Source: Ignavibacteria bacterium
GTDB taxonomy: Bacteria; Bacteroidota; Ignavibacteria; Kapaibacteriales; Kapaibacteriaceae
Assembly: GCA_016707005.1 (NCBI GenBank)
Contig: JADJIQ010000001.1
Span: 370,001-434,000 of the forward strand
Length of the DNA stretch: 64,000 bases
Direction of reading: 5' to 3'
Below, piece after piece: positions 15,431-23,233 of the stretch. A program made the position numbers and the translations under genes. Numbering within the stretch: the stretch's first letter is position 1; the number at the start of each line of letters is the position of its first letter. Under the pieces are notes generated by a model. The model was not told the DNA's origin, searched no databases, and worked only from the letters and a program-made list of their open reading frames with translations.

Positions 15431-17623
15431 ATGGAATATGTTCGATCTCGCATGTCAAAGAGTGTCTTGGTCGCATTTTGGGCAAACTTTCTACTAGCGA
15501 CGACCCTTTCAGGTCAGTCACTAACGGAACAGGATTCGCTGGTTCACTTGTATCCCGTGATCACTGTTGTTTCCAACAGGCTTACTCTTGATTCTATCCG
15601 CTCAACAATTCCTGTCGTTACACGGGCCCGTAGGGTGGATGTTGTGTTGGCAGGAGATAGACCACTCGCAGCCCCCCTGAATGTCTCCCGAGATCTCTTT
15701 CAGAATGTTGCAGGACTCACCGTTTGGGAATTCAATGGTACGGGGATTCAAGCGAACATCGCCGCGCGTGGACTGTCTCCGCACCGATCAAGCGAATTCA
15801 ATGTTCGGCAGGATGGCTATGACATAGCTTCTGATCCGTACGGATATCCTGAAGCCCATTACACACCACCAACCTTGGCACTTGATCGCATTAATATCAT
15901 ACGGGGAGGAGGAGGGATCCAGTATGGTACACAATTCGGTGGGGTTGTGGACTACATACTTGCAACACCTTCCCCAAAGCCCCTTGAGATGTCGATCTCT
16001 CTTACAGGGGGCTCGTATGGACTTGTTGATGTTTTTACGATGGCAACAGGTACCATAGACAGTTCTGTCTCATACCGATCTTGGCTTACATACCGTAAAG
16101 CGGACGGATGGAGGCAATATGGGTCGTACCGCGTGGGTAGTGCACATGCAGCAGTCTACGTACCTCTTGGAAGAGGTGTTCTCAGCATAGAGGTCACAGG
16201 TCTATGGTTTGAAGAACGGATGCCAAATGGATCTACTCAGGCCCAATACAATGAAGATCCGTCTCGTGCATATCGTCCGCGAGATTGGTTCTCAGGTCCG
16301 CGTGTGATGCCAGCATTGCGTTATGAAACAACATTTGGGCCCACTACGAAACTGTCCACAACGTTGAGTGGACTCGTTGGTGATAGAAATAGTATCTCGC
16401 TCACAACCTCAACAGCCATAGCAGATAGTGGTACCAATCCTCGGCGCGTGAACGTTGACGAGTTTGCGAATGTGATCATGGAATCAAGACTCGAGACCAC
16501 TCTAGGCCCACATCGGTTAACAGGTGGTGTGCGTGCGGGCTGGACGCAAACCCGTCGAATGCAAGGCAAGGGGCCCCAAGGAACAGACTATTCAGCCGAT
16601 TTCGTTGCTCCAAAGACCATAGATCTATGTTTGCAAACGTTTGTTGCGTCTCTCTTTACTGAGTGCGACTTTGAACTCACATCCGATCTACACCTAACAG
16701 CGGGGTTCCGATTGGAAAATCTGTGGTCGCTTGCTGATGGCACATACGGTAAACAATTTCCTGCGAGCTCCCCGCAAGCGTTTGAGCAAGCAGAACCGCC
16801 CACAATGATTAATGAAACGACATTTGCGTCTATTCCGCTTTTCACTGTTGGTGTAGGATATGACCTGGAAACGGACCTTAAACTTTATGCTTCGATCGGG
16901 CAGGCATACCGACCACTTTTCTACGCACAACAGTTTCCCTACGATGGGATTCCGGTTGACTCATCAATTCGACCGTCACACGGATATGTTGCGGAACTTG
17001 GGATCGTTGGTCCGCTGATACACAGTGAATCAACGGAACGAATTCTTGTCGACGCTTCGTTCTCTGGATTTGCGATGTACTACGGCGATCGCGTAGGGAT
17101 AGTCAAAACAGATAGTGTGGCGTATCCGCAGGGAATCCGCACGAATGCCGGAGCTTCGTTTCACTATGGGGCTGAACTTTCGCTTGGATTGTATCCTGTT
17201 ATTCATGATCAGGTTTCGCTCTCATTCCGACTCACAGGTGCATACATCCATGCCGACTACGTTTATGGATCGGCGACCGGCAACCGTGTGGAGTTTGCGC
17301 CTCGAGTAGTTGCGCGTCCAACAATGGTGGCTACTGCTGGACCGGTTTCTGTCTCATTTGGAGTGAGTTACACCAGTGGAGTGTTTTCAAACGCGGCCAA
17401 CACAGAGACTGACCCAAGTGGACAGTTTGGATGGATCCCGGAGTATACCGTCTTGGACGCAACAGTATCATATAAACTGCTTACTTCAACAACGATCACT
17501 GCTTCTGTGCTGAATATGGCCAATACAACCTATCACACTGTTCGAGCAAACGTTTACCCTGGCCCAGGGATACTTCCTGGAGATGGAAGAACCTTCATGG
17601 CAACCATTACACAAGGCCTCTGA
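15431..17623 (+). CDS. TonB-dependent outer-membrane receptor
   Basis: About 730 residues. The start at 15431 (or the ATG at 15452) gives a signal peptide: Arg/Lys, then VLVAFWANFLLATTLSG, then QS. The plug domain has LFQNVAGLTVWEFNG, IAARGLSPHRSSEFNVRQDG and INIIRGGGGIQYGTQFGGVVDY, as in FecA-like siderophore receptors. The rest is a 22-strand-type barrel ending in ITQGL. No carboxypeptidase-like N-terminal domain and no SusD partner are seen, which argues for metal-complex rather than glycan uptake. The ligand is unknown. No Fur-like operator or neighbouring transport gene is visible. The frame extends upstream, antisense to rho, but that part has no coding character. Confidence 0.9.
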   Translation: MEYVRSRMSKSVLVAFWANFLLATTLSGQSLTEQDSLVHLYPVITVVSNRLTLDSIRSTIPVVTRARRVDVVLAGDRPLAAPLNVSRDLFQNVAGLTVWEFNGTGIQANIAARGLSPHRSSEFNVRQDGYDIASDPYGYPEAHYTPPTLALDRINIIRGGGGIQYGTQFGGVVDYILATPSPKPLEMSISLTGGSYGLVDVFTMATGTIDSSVSYRSWLTYRKADGWRQYGSYRVGSAHAAVYVPLGRGVLSIEVTGLWFEERMPNGSTQAQYNEDPSRAYRPRDWFSGPRVMPALRYETTFGPTTKLSTTLSGLVGDRNSISLTTSTAIADSGTNPRRVNVDEFANVIMESRLETTLGPHRLTGGVRAGWTQTRRMQGKGPQGTDYSADFVAPKTIDLCLQTFVASLFTECDFELTSDLHLTAGFRLENLWSLADGTYGKQFPASSPQAFEQAEPPTMINETTFASIPLFTVGVGYDLETDLKLYASIGQAYRPLFYAQQFPYDGIPVDSSIRPSHGYVAELGIVGPLIHSESTERILVDASFSGFAMYYGDRVGIVKTDSVAYPQGIRTNAGASFHYGAELSLGLYPVIHDQVSLSFRLTGAYIHADYVYGSATGNRVEFAPRVVARPTMVATAGPVSVSFGVSYTSGVFSNAANTETDPSGQFGWIPEYTVLDATVSYKLLTSTTITASVLNMANTTYHTVRANVYPGPGILPGDGRTFMATITQGL

Positions 17624-17636
17624 ACCTCAGATTCCG

Positions 17637-17644
17637 TATATTCG
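17637..17644 (+). promoter_or_regulatory. Likely tRNA-His promoter -7 element (TATATTCG)
   Basis: One mismatch to TAnnTTTG, ending 8 bases before the first base of tRNA-His, so transcription would start at or near the mature 5' end. Confidence 0.45.
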
Positions 17645-17652
17645 TGGTTCAT

Positions 17653-17729
17653 GGCGGGCGTAGCTCAGTTGGTAGAGCCCCAGATTGTGACTCTGGTTGT
17701 CGCGGGTTCAAGCCCCGTCGCTCGCCCCA
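17653..17729 (+). tRNA. tRNA-His (GTG)
   Basis: 77 bases including an encoded CCA. The acceptor stem has eight pairs (GGCGGGCG with CGCTCGCC), including the extra G-1:C73 pair specific to tRNA-His. The anticodon stem CCAGA/TCTGG holds the loop TTGTGAC with anticodon GTG. The T arm has the TTCAAGC loop. Confidence 0.97.
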
Positions 17730-17733
17730 TAAA

Positions 17734-17763
17734 AACGCCACGGTAGTACTCTATCGTGGCGTT
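17734..17763 (+). terminator. Hairpin after tRNA-His
   Basis: A 13-bp stem (AACGCCACGGTAG with CTATCGTGGCGTT, one G-U) and a 4-base loop directly after the tRNA. The following T-run is weak. The next gene starts 34 bases later. Confidence 0.75.
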
Positions 17764-17797
17764 CTCCGTTTCCGGCAGTGGTATCTTGCAGCCTTCC

Positions 17798-19501
17798 ATG
17801 GTAACCTTCATCCTGCACACACACTTGCCCTACGTCCTGCATCATGGGACGTGGCCCCACGGCAGTGACTGGCTTTGCGAAGCGGTGTCCGAATGTTATC
17901 TGCCTATGATCCGGATGTGTGATCGGCTCCTAGAAGATGGGATCCGTCCGGGTATCACCTTCGACATTTCACCCGTGCTCTGCGAACAGCTGTCTCATCC
18001 GGATTTCATCCCGGTCTTTGAGCGCTATTGTGAAGAGCATGCCGAGTTGGCTCGCGTGGACAGAACACACATGGAGCAGGAAGGGGCACCCGAAGAGATC
18101 TTACGCCTCACAGAGATGTGGGAGAAATGGTATCGCACATGTTGGGTTGATTTCACCGGTACGTATGGAAGTGACATCGTTGGTCAACTCAAGCGTCTGC
18201 AGGATGTCGGTGCGATAGAAGTGATGACATGCGGTGTTACCCACGGCTATCTGCCGCTTCTCGCAGAAGATGCCAGTGTCGACCTTCAGGTTGAGTTGGC
18301 AGTGAGTTCATATATCCATCGCTTTGGACGCAGGCCGCGAGGCATTTGGCTTCCTGAGTGCGCCTATCGTCCGTCCTATCCTTGGCGAACGTTACTCTCA
18401 GTACCGGCATATAGTGTAGCCAAGAAACGACTCGGTGTGGAGCAGGTGCTCTCGCGTCATGGCTTGGAGTATTTCGTAACGGACGAAGAAGCACTTCAAA
18501 CAGCAAGACCGATCGGCGTTCGCGGACCCAACGGTGAGCGAACGCCCTATGCCGGAACGTATGGAACAGCCCGTGAGATGCTGGATGAGCGGAGCGTCTT
18601 CGATCTCTTTCGTGTGACTGGCGACGATCACAATGAAGGAGCTACTGTCTTTACGCGTCACATGCAGATCGCGCTCCAGGTATGGAGCGGAGAGTCGGGC
18701 TATCCCGGCGATCCGGACTATCTGGACTTCCACAAGAAATACTTCCGGTCTGCTCACCGCTACTGGCGTGTGACAGACGTCAAGGGAGATATGGGGCTCA
18801 AACAACCATATGTTCCTGAATGGGCCGAAGCCAAGGTCATCTCTCACGCTCAACACTTCGTCAATATTCTCGATGTAGCGGTCAAGCATCGCATGGCATC
18901 CACCGATCGTGTTCCAACGTTATGCCTGCCGTTTGATACAGAGCTCTTCGGACATTGGTGGTTCGAAGGTCCGGTGTTCCTTGAACATGTGATCCGCGGC
19001 ATTCACGCGTCGTCCATCCTCTCCACGTCAACTGCCTCGGAACGTCTTGATGCCGTCAACCCTACATGTGAGATCGGGTTGCCCGAATCATCATGGGGCA
19101 AGAATGGCAATGACACTGTATGGATGAATCCCGAGACACAGTGGACGTGGGAAAAGGAGTATCAACTTGAGCGCCGTATGCGATTGCTGTTTGAGAAACA
19201 TCCGATGCGCACATGGGATGCCGTAATGAGACGCATCGCGAAAAACGCCATCAGACAACTGCTTCTCCTCCAAGCATCCGATTGGCAGTTTCTTATCTCA
19301 ACGTTCTCCGCAAAAGAGTACGCTGAAATGCGGTTCCATAATCACTTGGAAGATGCCCGAAAACTTTGCGATCTAGCCGAACGGTATGGTGTGTCGCGCA
19401 AGATCACTCCCACAGATGAGGAACATCTTGATGCGTGTGAAATTCGTGATGGACTTTTCGACCCCGAATTAGAGGAGTATTTCGATCGTCATGGCAGCTA
19501 G
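17798..19501 (+). CDS. GH57 family 1,4-alpha-glucan branching enzyme
   Basis: 567 residues. GH57 motifs occur in order: HTHLPYV (7-13), THGYLPLL, WLPECAYRP with the likely nucleophile Glu187, and FDTELFGHWWFEG with the likely acid Asp380. A helical C-terminal region typical of GH57 branching enzymes follows. It transfers alpha-1,4-glucan segments to form alpha-1,6 branches in storage glycogen. I use the ATG at 17798; the in-frame upstream stretch overlaps the tRNA terminator. Its last 11 bases overlap the UbiA-like gene, so it is cotranscribed with the arabinose-lipid genes. No other glycogen gene is in the window. Confidence 0.9.
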   Translation: MVTFILHTHLPYVLHHGTWPHGSDWLCEAVSECYLPMIRMCDRLLEDGIRPGITFDISPVLCEQLSHPDFIPVFERYCEEHAELARVDRTHMEQEGAPEEILRLTEMWEKWYRTCWVDFTGTYGSDIVGQLKRLQDVGAIEVMTCGVTHGYLPLLAEDASVDLQVELAVSSYIHRFGRRPRGIWLPECAYRPSYPWRTLLSVPAYSVAKKRLGVEQVLSRHGLEYFVTDEEALQTARPIGVRGPNGERTPYAGTYGTAREMLDERSVFDLFRVTGDDHNEGATVFTRHMQIALQVWSGESGYPGDPDYLDFHKKYFRSAHRYWRVTDVKGDMGLKQPYVPEWAEAKVISHAQHFVNILDVAVKHRMASTDRVPTLCLPFDTELFGHWWFEGPVFLEHVIRGIHASSILSTSTASERLDAVNPTCEIGLPESSWGKNGNDTVWMNPETQWTWEKEYQLERRMRLLFEKHPMRTWDAVMRRIAKNAIRQLLLLQASDWQFLISTFSAKEYAEMRFHNHLEDARKLCDLAERYGVSRKITPTDEEHLDACEIRDGLFDPELEEYFDRHGS

Positions 19502-20387
19502 TCCCTCGTTCTTCTCTGTCGTCGTCCGACAGTTGCGCGTATACCAGTGGGTGAAGAACCTCCTCCTCTTCGTTCCAGTTGCCCTCGCACATCGCATCTC
19601 AGATGTGAATGCACTGCTCTTGTGCTGTCTTGGCTTCCTTGCGTTTTCGTGCACGGCATCAGCGGTGTATATCCTCAACGACATTGTTGATCTCGAACAC
19701 GACCGTTCGCATCCGCGAAAGAAAAATCGTCCACTGGCAGCCGGACATCTCTCCGTCCGCACAGCATCGATCATCCTTGTGGTCCTCCTCTCGATCTCTG
19801 CCTATGTGACCTTCGCACATATGCCGGTTGCGTTCGCAATGTGGCTTGGACTGTATGCCATTGTGACCACAGCGTATTCGTTTGGATTGAAGCGATTGGT
19901 TCTGGTTGACGTGATCGCACTTGCCGGACTCTACTCACTCCGTATGGCAGCTGGTGGCGCCGCTGGTGAAGTTCCGGTTTCAACATGGCTGCTCGGTTTC
20001 TCTCTCTTCCTGTTCATGAGCCTCGCCTTTCTCAAACGGTACACGGAGTTGCTTGATACCATCGAACGAGACGGCAGAGTTGTATCCGGACGGGGCTATC
20101 ACGCCGGTGATGCGAACTTCGTCCTCGTGGCCGGAGCCTCCCTTGGATTTGTTGCCGTTTTGGTCTTCACGCTGTATGTGAATGGACCACAAGTGCAGTC
20201 CCTCTATACCAGGCCGTACATGATGTGGCTCATCGCCCCCTGTCTCGTGTATTGGCTCAGTCATCTCTGGCTCACTGCAACACGTGGTGGTATGCATGAT
20301 GACCCGATCGTCTTTGCTGCTCGCGACCCGGCATCATGGGTGGTTGGCGCCACCATTGCATCTATAGCGGTGGCTGCCTCTCTCTGA
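19491..20387 (+). CDS. UbiA-family prenyltransferase, probable decaprenyl-phosphate phosphoribosyltransferase
   Basis: 298 residues with eight or nine membrane helices. The first Asp-rich motif is N-D-x2-D-x3-D with the following KKNRPLAAG, and the second region is DVIALAGLYSLRMAAGG. The form with SHPRKKNRP is that of phosphoribosyl transferases related to mycobacterial Rv3806c, which attach phosphoribose from PRPP to a polyprenyl phosphate. The DprE1- and DprE2-like genes directly behind it support that reaction over quinone or haem prenylation. Its stop overlaps the next start (TGATG). Confidence 0.85.
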   Translation: MAASPSFFSVVVRQLRVYQWVKNLLLFVPVALAHRISDVNALLLCCLGFLAFSCTASAVYILNDIVDLEHDRSHPRKKNRPLAAGHLSVRTASIILVVLLSISAYVTFAHMPVAFAMWLGLYAIVTTAYSFGLKRLVLVDVIALAGLYSLRMAAGGAAGEVPVSTWLLGFSLFLFMSLAFLKRYTELLDTIERDGRVVSGRGYHAGDANFVLVAGASLGFVAVLVFTLYVNGPQVQSLYTRPYMMWLIAPCLVYWLSHLWLTATRGGMHDDPIVFAARDPASWVVGATIASIAVAASL

Positions 20388-21709
20388 TGAACTCTGCGGT
20401 ACCAGAATCATGGGGACGTTTCCCTCGTGCTACGCCACGATCTGTGGAAGATGTAGCATGGCTGTCTGATATCAACCTTGATCCGAACAAGTGTCCGATC
20501 CTTGCCTATGGACTGGGCAGATCATATGGCGACGTCTGTTTGAATGATGGCGGCAATGTCCTTTCGATGGATCATTGCGATCGCATTTTAACATTCGATC
20601 GAGAAAAGGGGCTTATCAGAGCCGAAGCTGGACTTTCCATCGCTGAGCTTCTGAAGATCACCGTGCCCCATGGGTGGTTCGTGCCCGTAACGCCCGGCAC
20701 AAAGTATGTCACGCTTGGTGGTGCACTTGCCAATGACGTTCACGGCAAGAACCACCATCGTGTTGGAACATTCGGATGTCACGTCTCACAGTTTGAACTG
20801 CTGCGATCTGACGGAACAAGATCGATCTGTTCGCCCAACGTGAACACTGATCTGTTCAATGCTACGATCGGTGGTCTGGGACTCACAGGCGTTATCACAT
20901 GGGTTGAGCTGCAACTGACGCGTATCGTGTCTCGCATGATCGATGAGGAAAGCCTGAAAGTGTCGTCTCTTCACGACGTCGTCCGTGTGACCGAAGAGTC
21001 TGACGAGGACTGGGACTATACTGTGAGCTGGATAGACGTTACAACGCGTGGTGCAAATCTCGGTAAGGGGCTTGTCCTGCGCGGAAGATTCTCTACAAAA
21101 ACAGATGAGTCGTTGAAGTCCCGATCTGCAGAGCCCCGTATCACCATTCCGTTTCAGGCACCGTCCTGGTTATTGAGTAGGCCAACGATCAAGGTCTTCA
21201 ATACGTTGTGGTATGCAAAGCAGTTCACATCCGTTCACAGACGTCATGTAGATCTCGAACCCTTCTTCTATCCGCTTGATGCCATCGGAAGGTGGAATCT
21301 GCTCTATGGTAAACGGGGTATGCTTCAGTACCAGTGCGTGGTTCCAAGTGATGGAGGGGTGGATACGATGAAGGCCATCCTCACTGAGCTTCAACGCGGA
21401 CGTGTCTCTTCATTCTTGGCGGTGGTGAAGAAGTTTGGGACGATCGTCTCGCCGGGTATGCTCTCGTTCCCGCGACCGGGATTGACCCTCACACTCGACA
21501 TGCCCAACACTGGACGGCGATTGTTCGATGCACTTGATCGGTGCGACGAGATCGTTCATTCCGTTGGCGGTAGAGTGTATGCCGCAAAGGATGCACGCGT
21601 ATCGGGACGGATGTTCCGGGCTATGTATCCTGAACTTGAAACGTTTCTTCCCTTCGTCGATCCGGCCTTCTCAAGCTCGTTCTGGCGCAGGATCAATTCT
21701 GAATTGTAG
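20387..21709 (+). CDS. dprE1: DprE1-like FAD oxidase (polyprenyl-phosphoryl ribose 2-epimerisation, step 1)
   Basis: 440 residues. FAD-binding motifs YGLGRSYGD (41-49) and VHGKNHHRVGTFG (118-130) place His119 at the position of mycobacterial His132, and YAAKDAR holds Lys401 at that of Lys418. DprE1 oxidises the ribose 2'-OH of polyprenyl-phosphoryl ribose. In the GLTLTLDMP stretch, Thr369 aligns with Cys387 of the Mycobacterium tuberculosis enzyme (GWNVCVDFP), the residue that benzothiazinones bind covalently. The ATG at 20387 overlaps the UbiA stop; a longer in-frame extension inside ubiA is rejected. Confidence 0.88.
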   Translation: MNSAVPESWGRFPRATPRSVEDVAWLSDINLDPNKCPILAYGLGRSYGDVCLNDGGNVLSMDHCDRILTFDREKGLIRAEAGLSIAELLKITVPHGWFVPVTPGTKYVTLGGALANDVHGKNHHRVGTFGCHVSQFELLRSDGTRSICSPNVNTDLFNATIGGLGLTGVITWVELQLTRIVSRMIDEESLKVSSLHDVVRVTEESDEDWDYTVSWIDVTTRGANLGKGLVLRGRFSTKTDESLKSRSAEPRITIPFQAPSWLLSRPTIKVFNTLWYAKQFTSVHRRHVDLEPFFYPLDAIGRWNLLYGKRGMLQYQCVVPSDGGVDTMKAILTELQRGRVSSFLAVVKKFGTIVSPGMLSFPRPGLTLTLDMPNTGRRLFDALDRCDEIVHSVGGRVYAAKDARVSGRMFRAMYPELETFLPFVDPAFSSSFWRRINSEL

Positions 21710-21717
21710 GCTCTACT

Positions 21718-22464
21718 GTGAAATCCAACATCTCAACCATGGTCATCATCGGTGCCACTTCAGCCATTGCTCAAAGTGTTGCCAGACGATATGCTGAACA
21801 CGGTGTCCGCTTCTTTCTTGTTGCACGATCAGAAGAAAAGGTACGTGCCGTTGCCTCTGATCTGTTGGCGCGCGGTGCAGCTAGTGCCAGTATCTACCTT
21901 GCCGATCTACGCCAGCGAGACCTCCACGCCGATATCATCGCTCGATCCATCGCGGATCTTGGTCGGATCGATTGCGTTCTAGTGGCCCATGGCGTGATGC
22001 CAGATCAAAAGGTCCTGGATGGTGACGTTGACGCCACGATCGATTCCTTCATGACCAATGCCGTAAGCGTGATCTCCATCTCCCACAGATATGCTAACGT
22101 CTTGGAAGGTCAGGGAGGGGGCTCGCTTGTTGGACTATCTTCTGTAGCCGGCGAACGTGGCCGACGCAGCAATTACGCATATGGGGCGGCCAAGTCCGCA
22201 ATGACGGCGTTCTACTCCGGACTCCGTGCCCGTCTCGCTCCCATGGGAGTGCATGTGATGACGGTAAAGCCAGGCCCCGTCGATACGCCACTCACGAGAG
22301 GAGTAAAACTCCCGCTTATGGCCAATGTTGACGTAGTGGCCTATGATATTGAACGGGCCATCACCAAAAACGTCAAGGTACTCTATACTCCCGGCATTTG
22401 GAGACTCATCATGGCAGTGGTTCGCGCCATCCCCGAGAGTCTCTTCATGAAGTCCAAGTTCTAA
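21718..22464 (+). CDS. dprE2: DprE2-like short-chain dehydrogenase (step 2, keto reduction)
   Basis: 248 residues with an SDR Rossmann fold: VIIGATSAIAQSVA at the N-terminus (the GATSAIA form is typical of DprE2), a Ser in GLSSVAGERG and the YAYGAAKSA catalytic Tyr-x3-Lys. It should reduce the 2'-keto intermediate with NADH to give polyprenyl-phosphoryl arabinose. The GTG at 21718 lies 8 bases after dprE1. An ATG at 21739 is the alternative, but it would start directly at the first strand. Confidence 0.87.
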   Translation: MKSNISTMVIIGATSAIAQSVARRYAEHGVRFFLVARSEEKVRAVASDLLARGAASASIYLADLRQRDLHADIIARSIADLGRIDCVLVAHGVMPDQKVLDGDVDATIDSFMTNAVSVISISHRYANVLEGQGGGSLVGLSSVAGERGRRSNYAYGAAKSAMTAFYSGLRARLAPMGVHVMTVKPGPVDTPLTRGVKLPLMANVDVVAYDIERAITKNVKVLYTPGIWRLIMAVVRAIPESLFMKSKF

Positions 22465-22471
22465 AAAGAAA

Positions 22472-22504
22472 AACGGTCAGACACGCTAAACGCATCTGAC
22501 CGTT
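22472..22504 (-). terminator. Terminator between convergent dprE2 and lipoprotein gene
   Basis: A 10-bp perfect stem AACGGTCAGA/TCTGACCGTT with a 13-base loop. On the minus strand it is followed by TTTTTCTTTTT, so it best serves the lipoprotein gene. It may also stop readthrough from dprE2. Confidence 0.8.
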
Positions 22505-22544
22505 GGAATCGCCTACACAGGTCACCTACACAGGTCACCTAAGC

Positions 22545-23138
22545 CTAAAGAGCGCTCGCCTCAAAGTCGATCGTTACATCCAATTTGCCTTGAATGTGTG
22601 CTGCCGAAGCAGGACCGGTATTGAAGGAACCGTACACCGCATTGAAGCAGAACTTCGGACGGCGTGGGATAAGCTTGATGGCTTCTTCAAAATCTGCACT
22701 AACCGGCACGGCCATCTTACCGGCTATGAGGTCAGAAAGCTTCACGTTCGTAAACGTGCCAAGGTTATACACCTTCACGTCGCCATACGAGGCATCGAAC
22801 GTGAGTGTGAAGCTGCACGACGTGAAGATCTGATCGTTGATCGTGCCGGAAGCAAAGACCGGATCGGTAAGATCGATGATCTGGAAGAAGGCTTCCTTGA
22901 CCTTACCACCCGAGATCTTGTCCTTGTTATCCATGAAGCTGGTTTCTGTAGACATGTCTTTACATGCTTGGTCCGTCTTCGGGATCGATGGGTTGTTCGA
23001 CTCAGGTCTAACAGTGATCGTGATCGGCACGGTGAATGTTGTTGCGTTTGCAAGTTCCTCGCAGCCGGAGAAGCCGATCGAGGCTACGGCCATTGCAAGA
23101 ACGAAGGCAAATGTGCCAAAGCGCGTAATTGATCTCAT
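22545..23138 (-). CDS. Predicted lipoprotein of unknown function
   Basis: 197 residues. A signal peptide with basic start (MRSITR), a hydrophobic core and a lipobox FSGC (Cys near 26) predicts a lipidated, surface or periplasmic protein. The mature part is beta-rich with VPITITVRP, an FTSCSFTLTFD strand and LDVTIDFEAS at the end, plus several Cys. I do not recognise the family. It is monocistronic, with terminators on both sides. A hairpin with a T-run ends two bases before the ATG (see the terminator at 23141). Confidence 0.75.
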   Translation of the reverse strand: MRSITRFGTFAFVLAMAVASIGFSGCEELANATTFTVPITITVRPESNNPSIPKTDQACKDMSTETSFMDNKDKISGGKVKEAFFQIIDLTDPVFASGTINDQIFTSCSFTLTFDASYGDVKVYNLGTFTNVKLSDLIAGKMAVPVSADFEEAIKLIPRRPKFCFNAVYGSFNTGPASAAHIQGKLDVTIDFEASAL

Positions 23139-23140
23139 AG

Positions 23141-23190
23141 AAAAAACCCTCTGGATGATGGAACGTTTGTCCCAAACTACCCAGAGGGTT
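23141..23190 (-). terminator. Terminator after ftsH, abutting the lipoprotein start codon
   Basis: On the minus strand a 10-bp stem (AACCCTCTGG with CCAGAGGGTT; 23181-23190 and 23145-23154) is followed by six T and then CT-ATG of the lipoprotein gene. Inside the loop lies TAGTTTGG (23172-23179), one mismatch from a -7 element. It could thus end the dusB-tilS-hpt-ftsH transcript while housing the next gene's promoter. Confidence 0.75.
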
Positions 23191-23233
23191 TGGTAATAGC
23201 AATGATAAATGTCAGTAAATCAGGTCTGTGTCC

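Noticed and set aside
22503..23132. 209-codon plus-strand frame over the lipoprotein gene
   Set aside because: The minus-strand frame has a lipobox and signal peptide; the plus-strand product has no domain or start signal.
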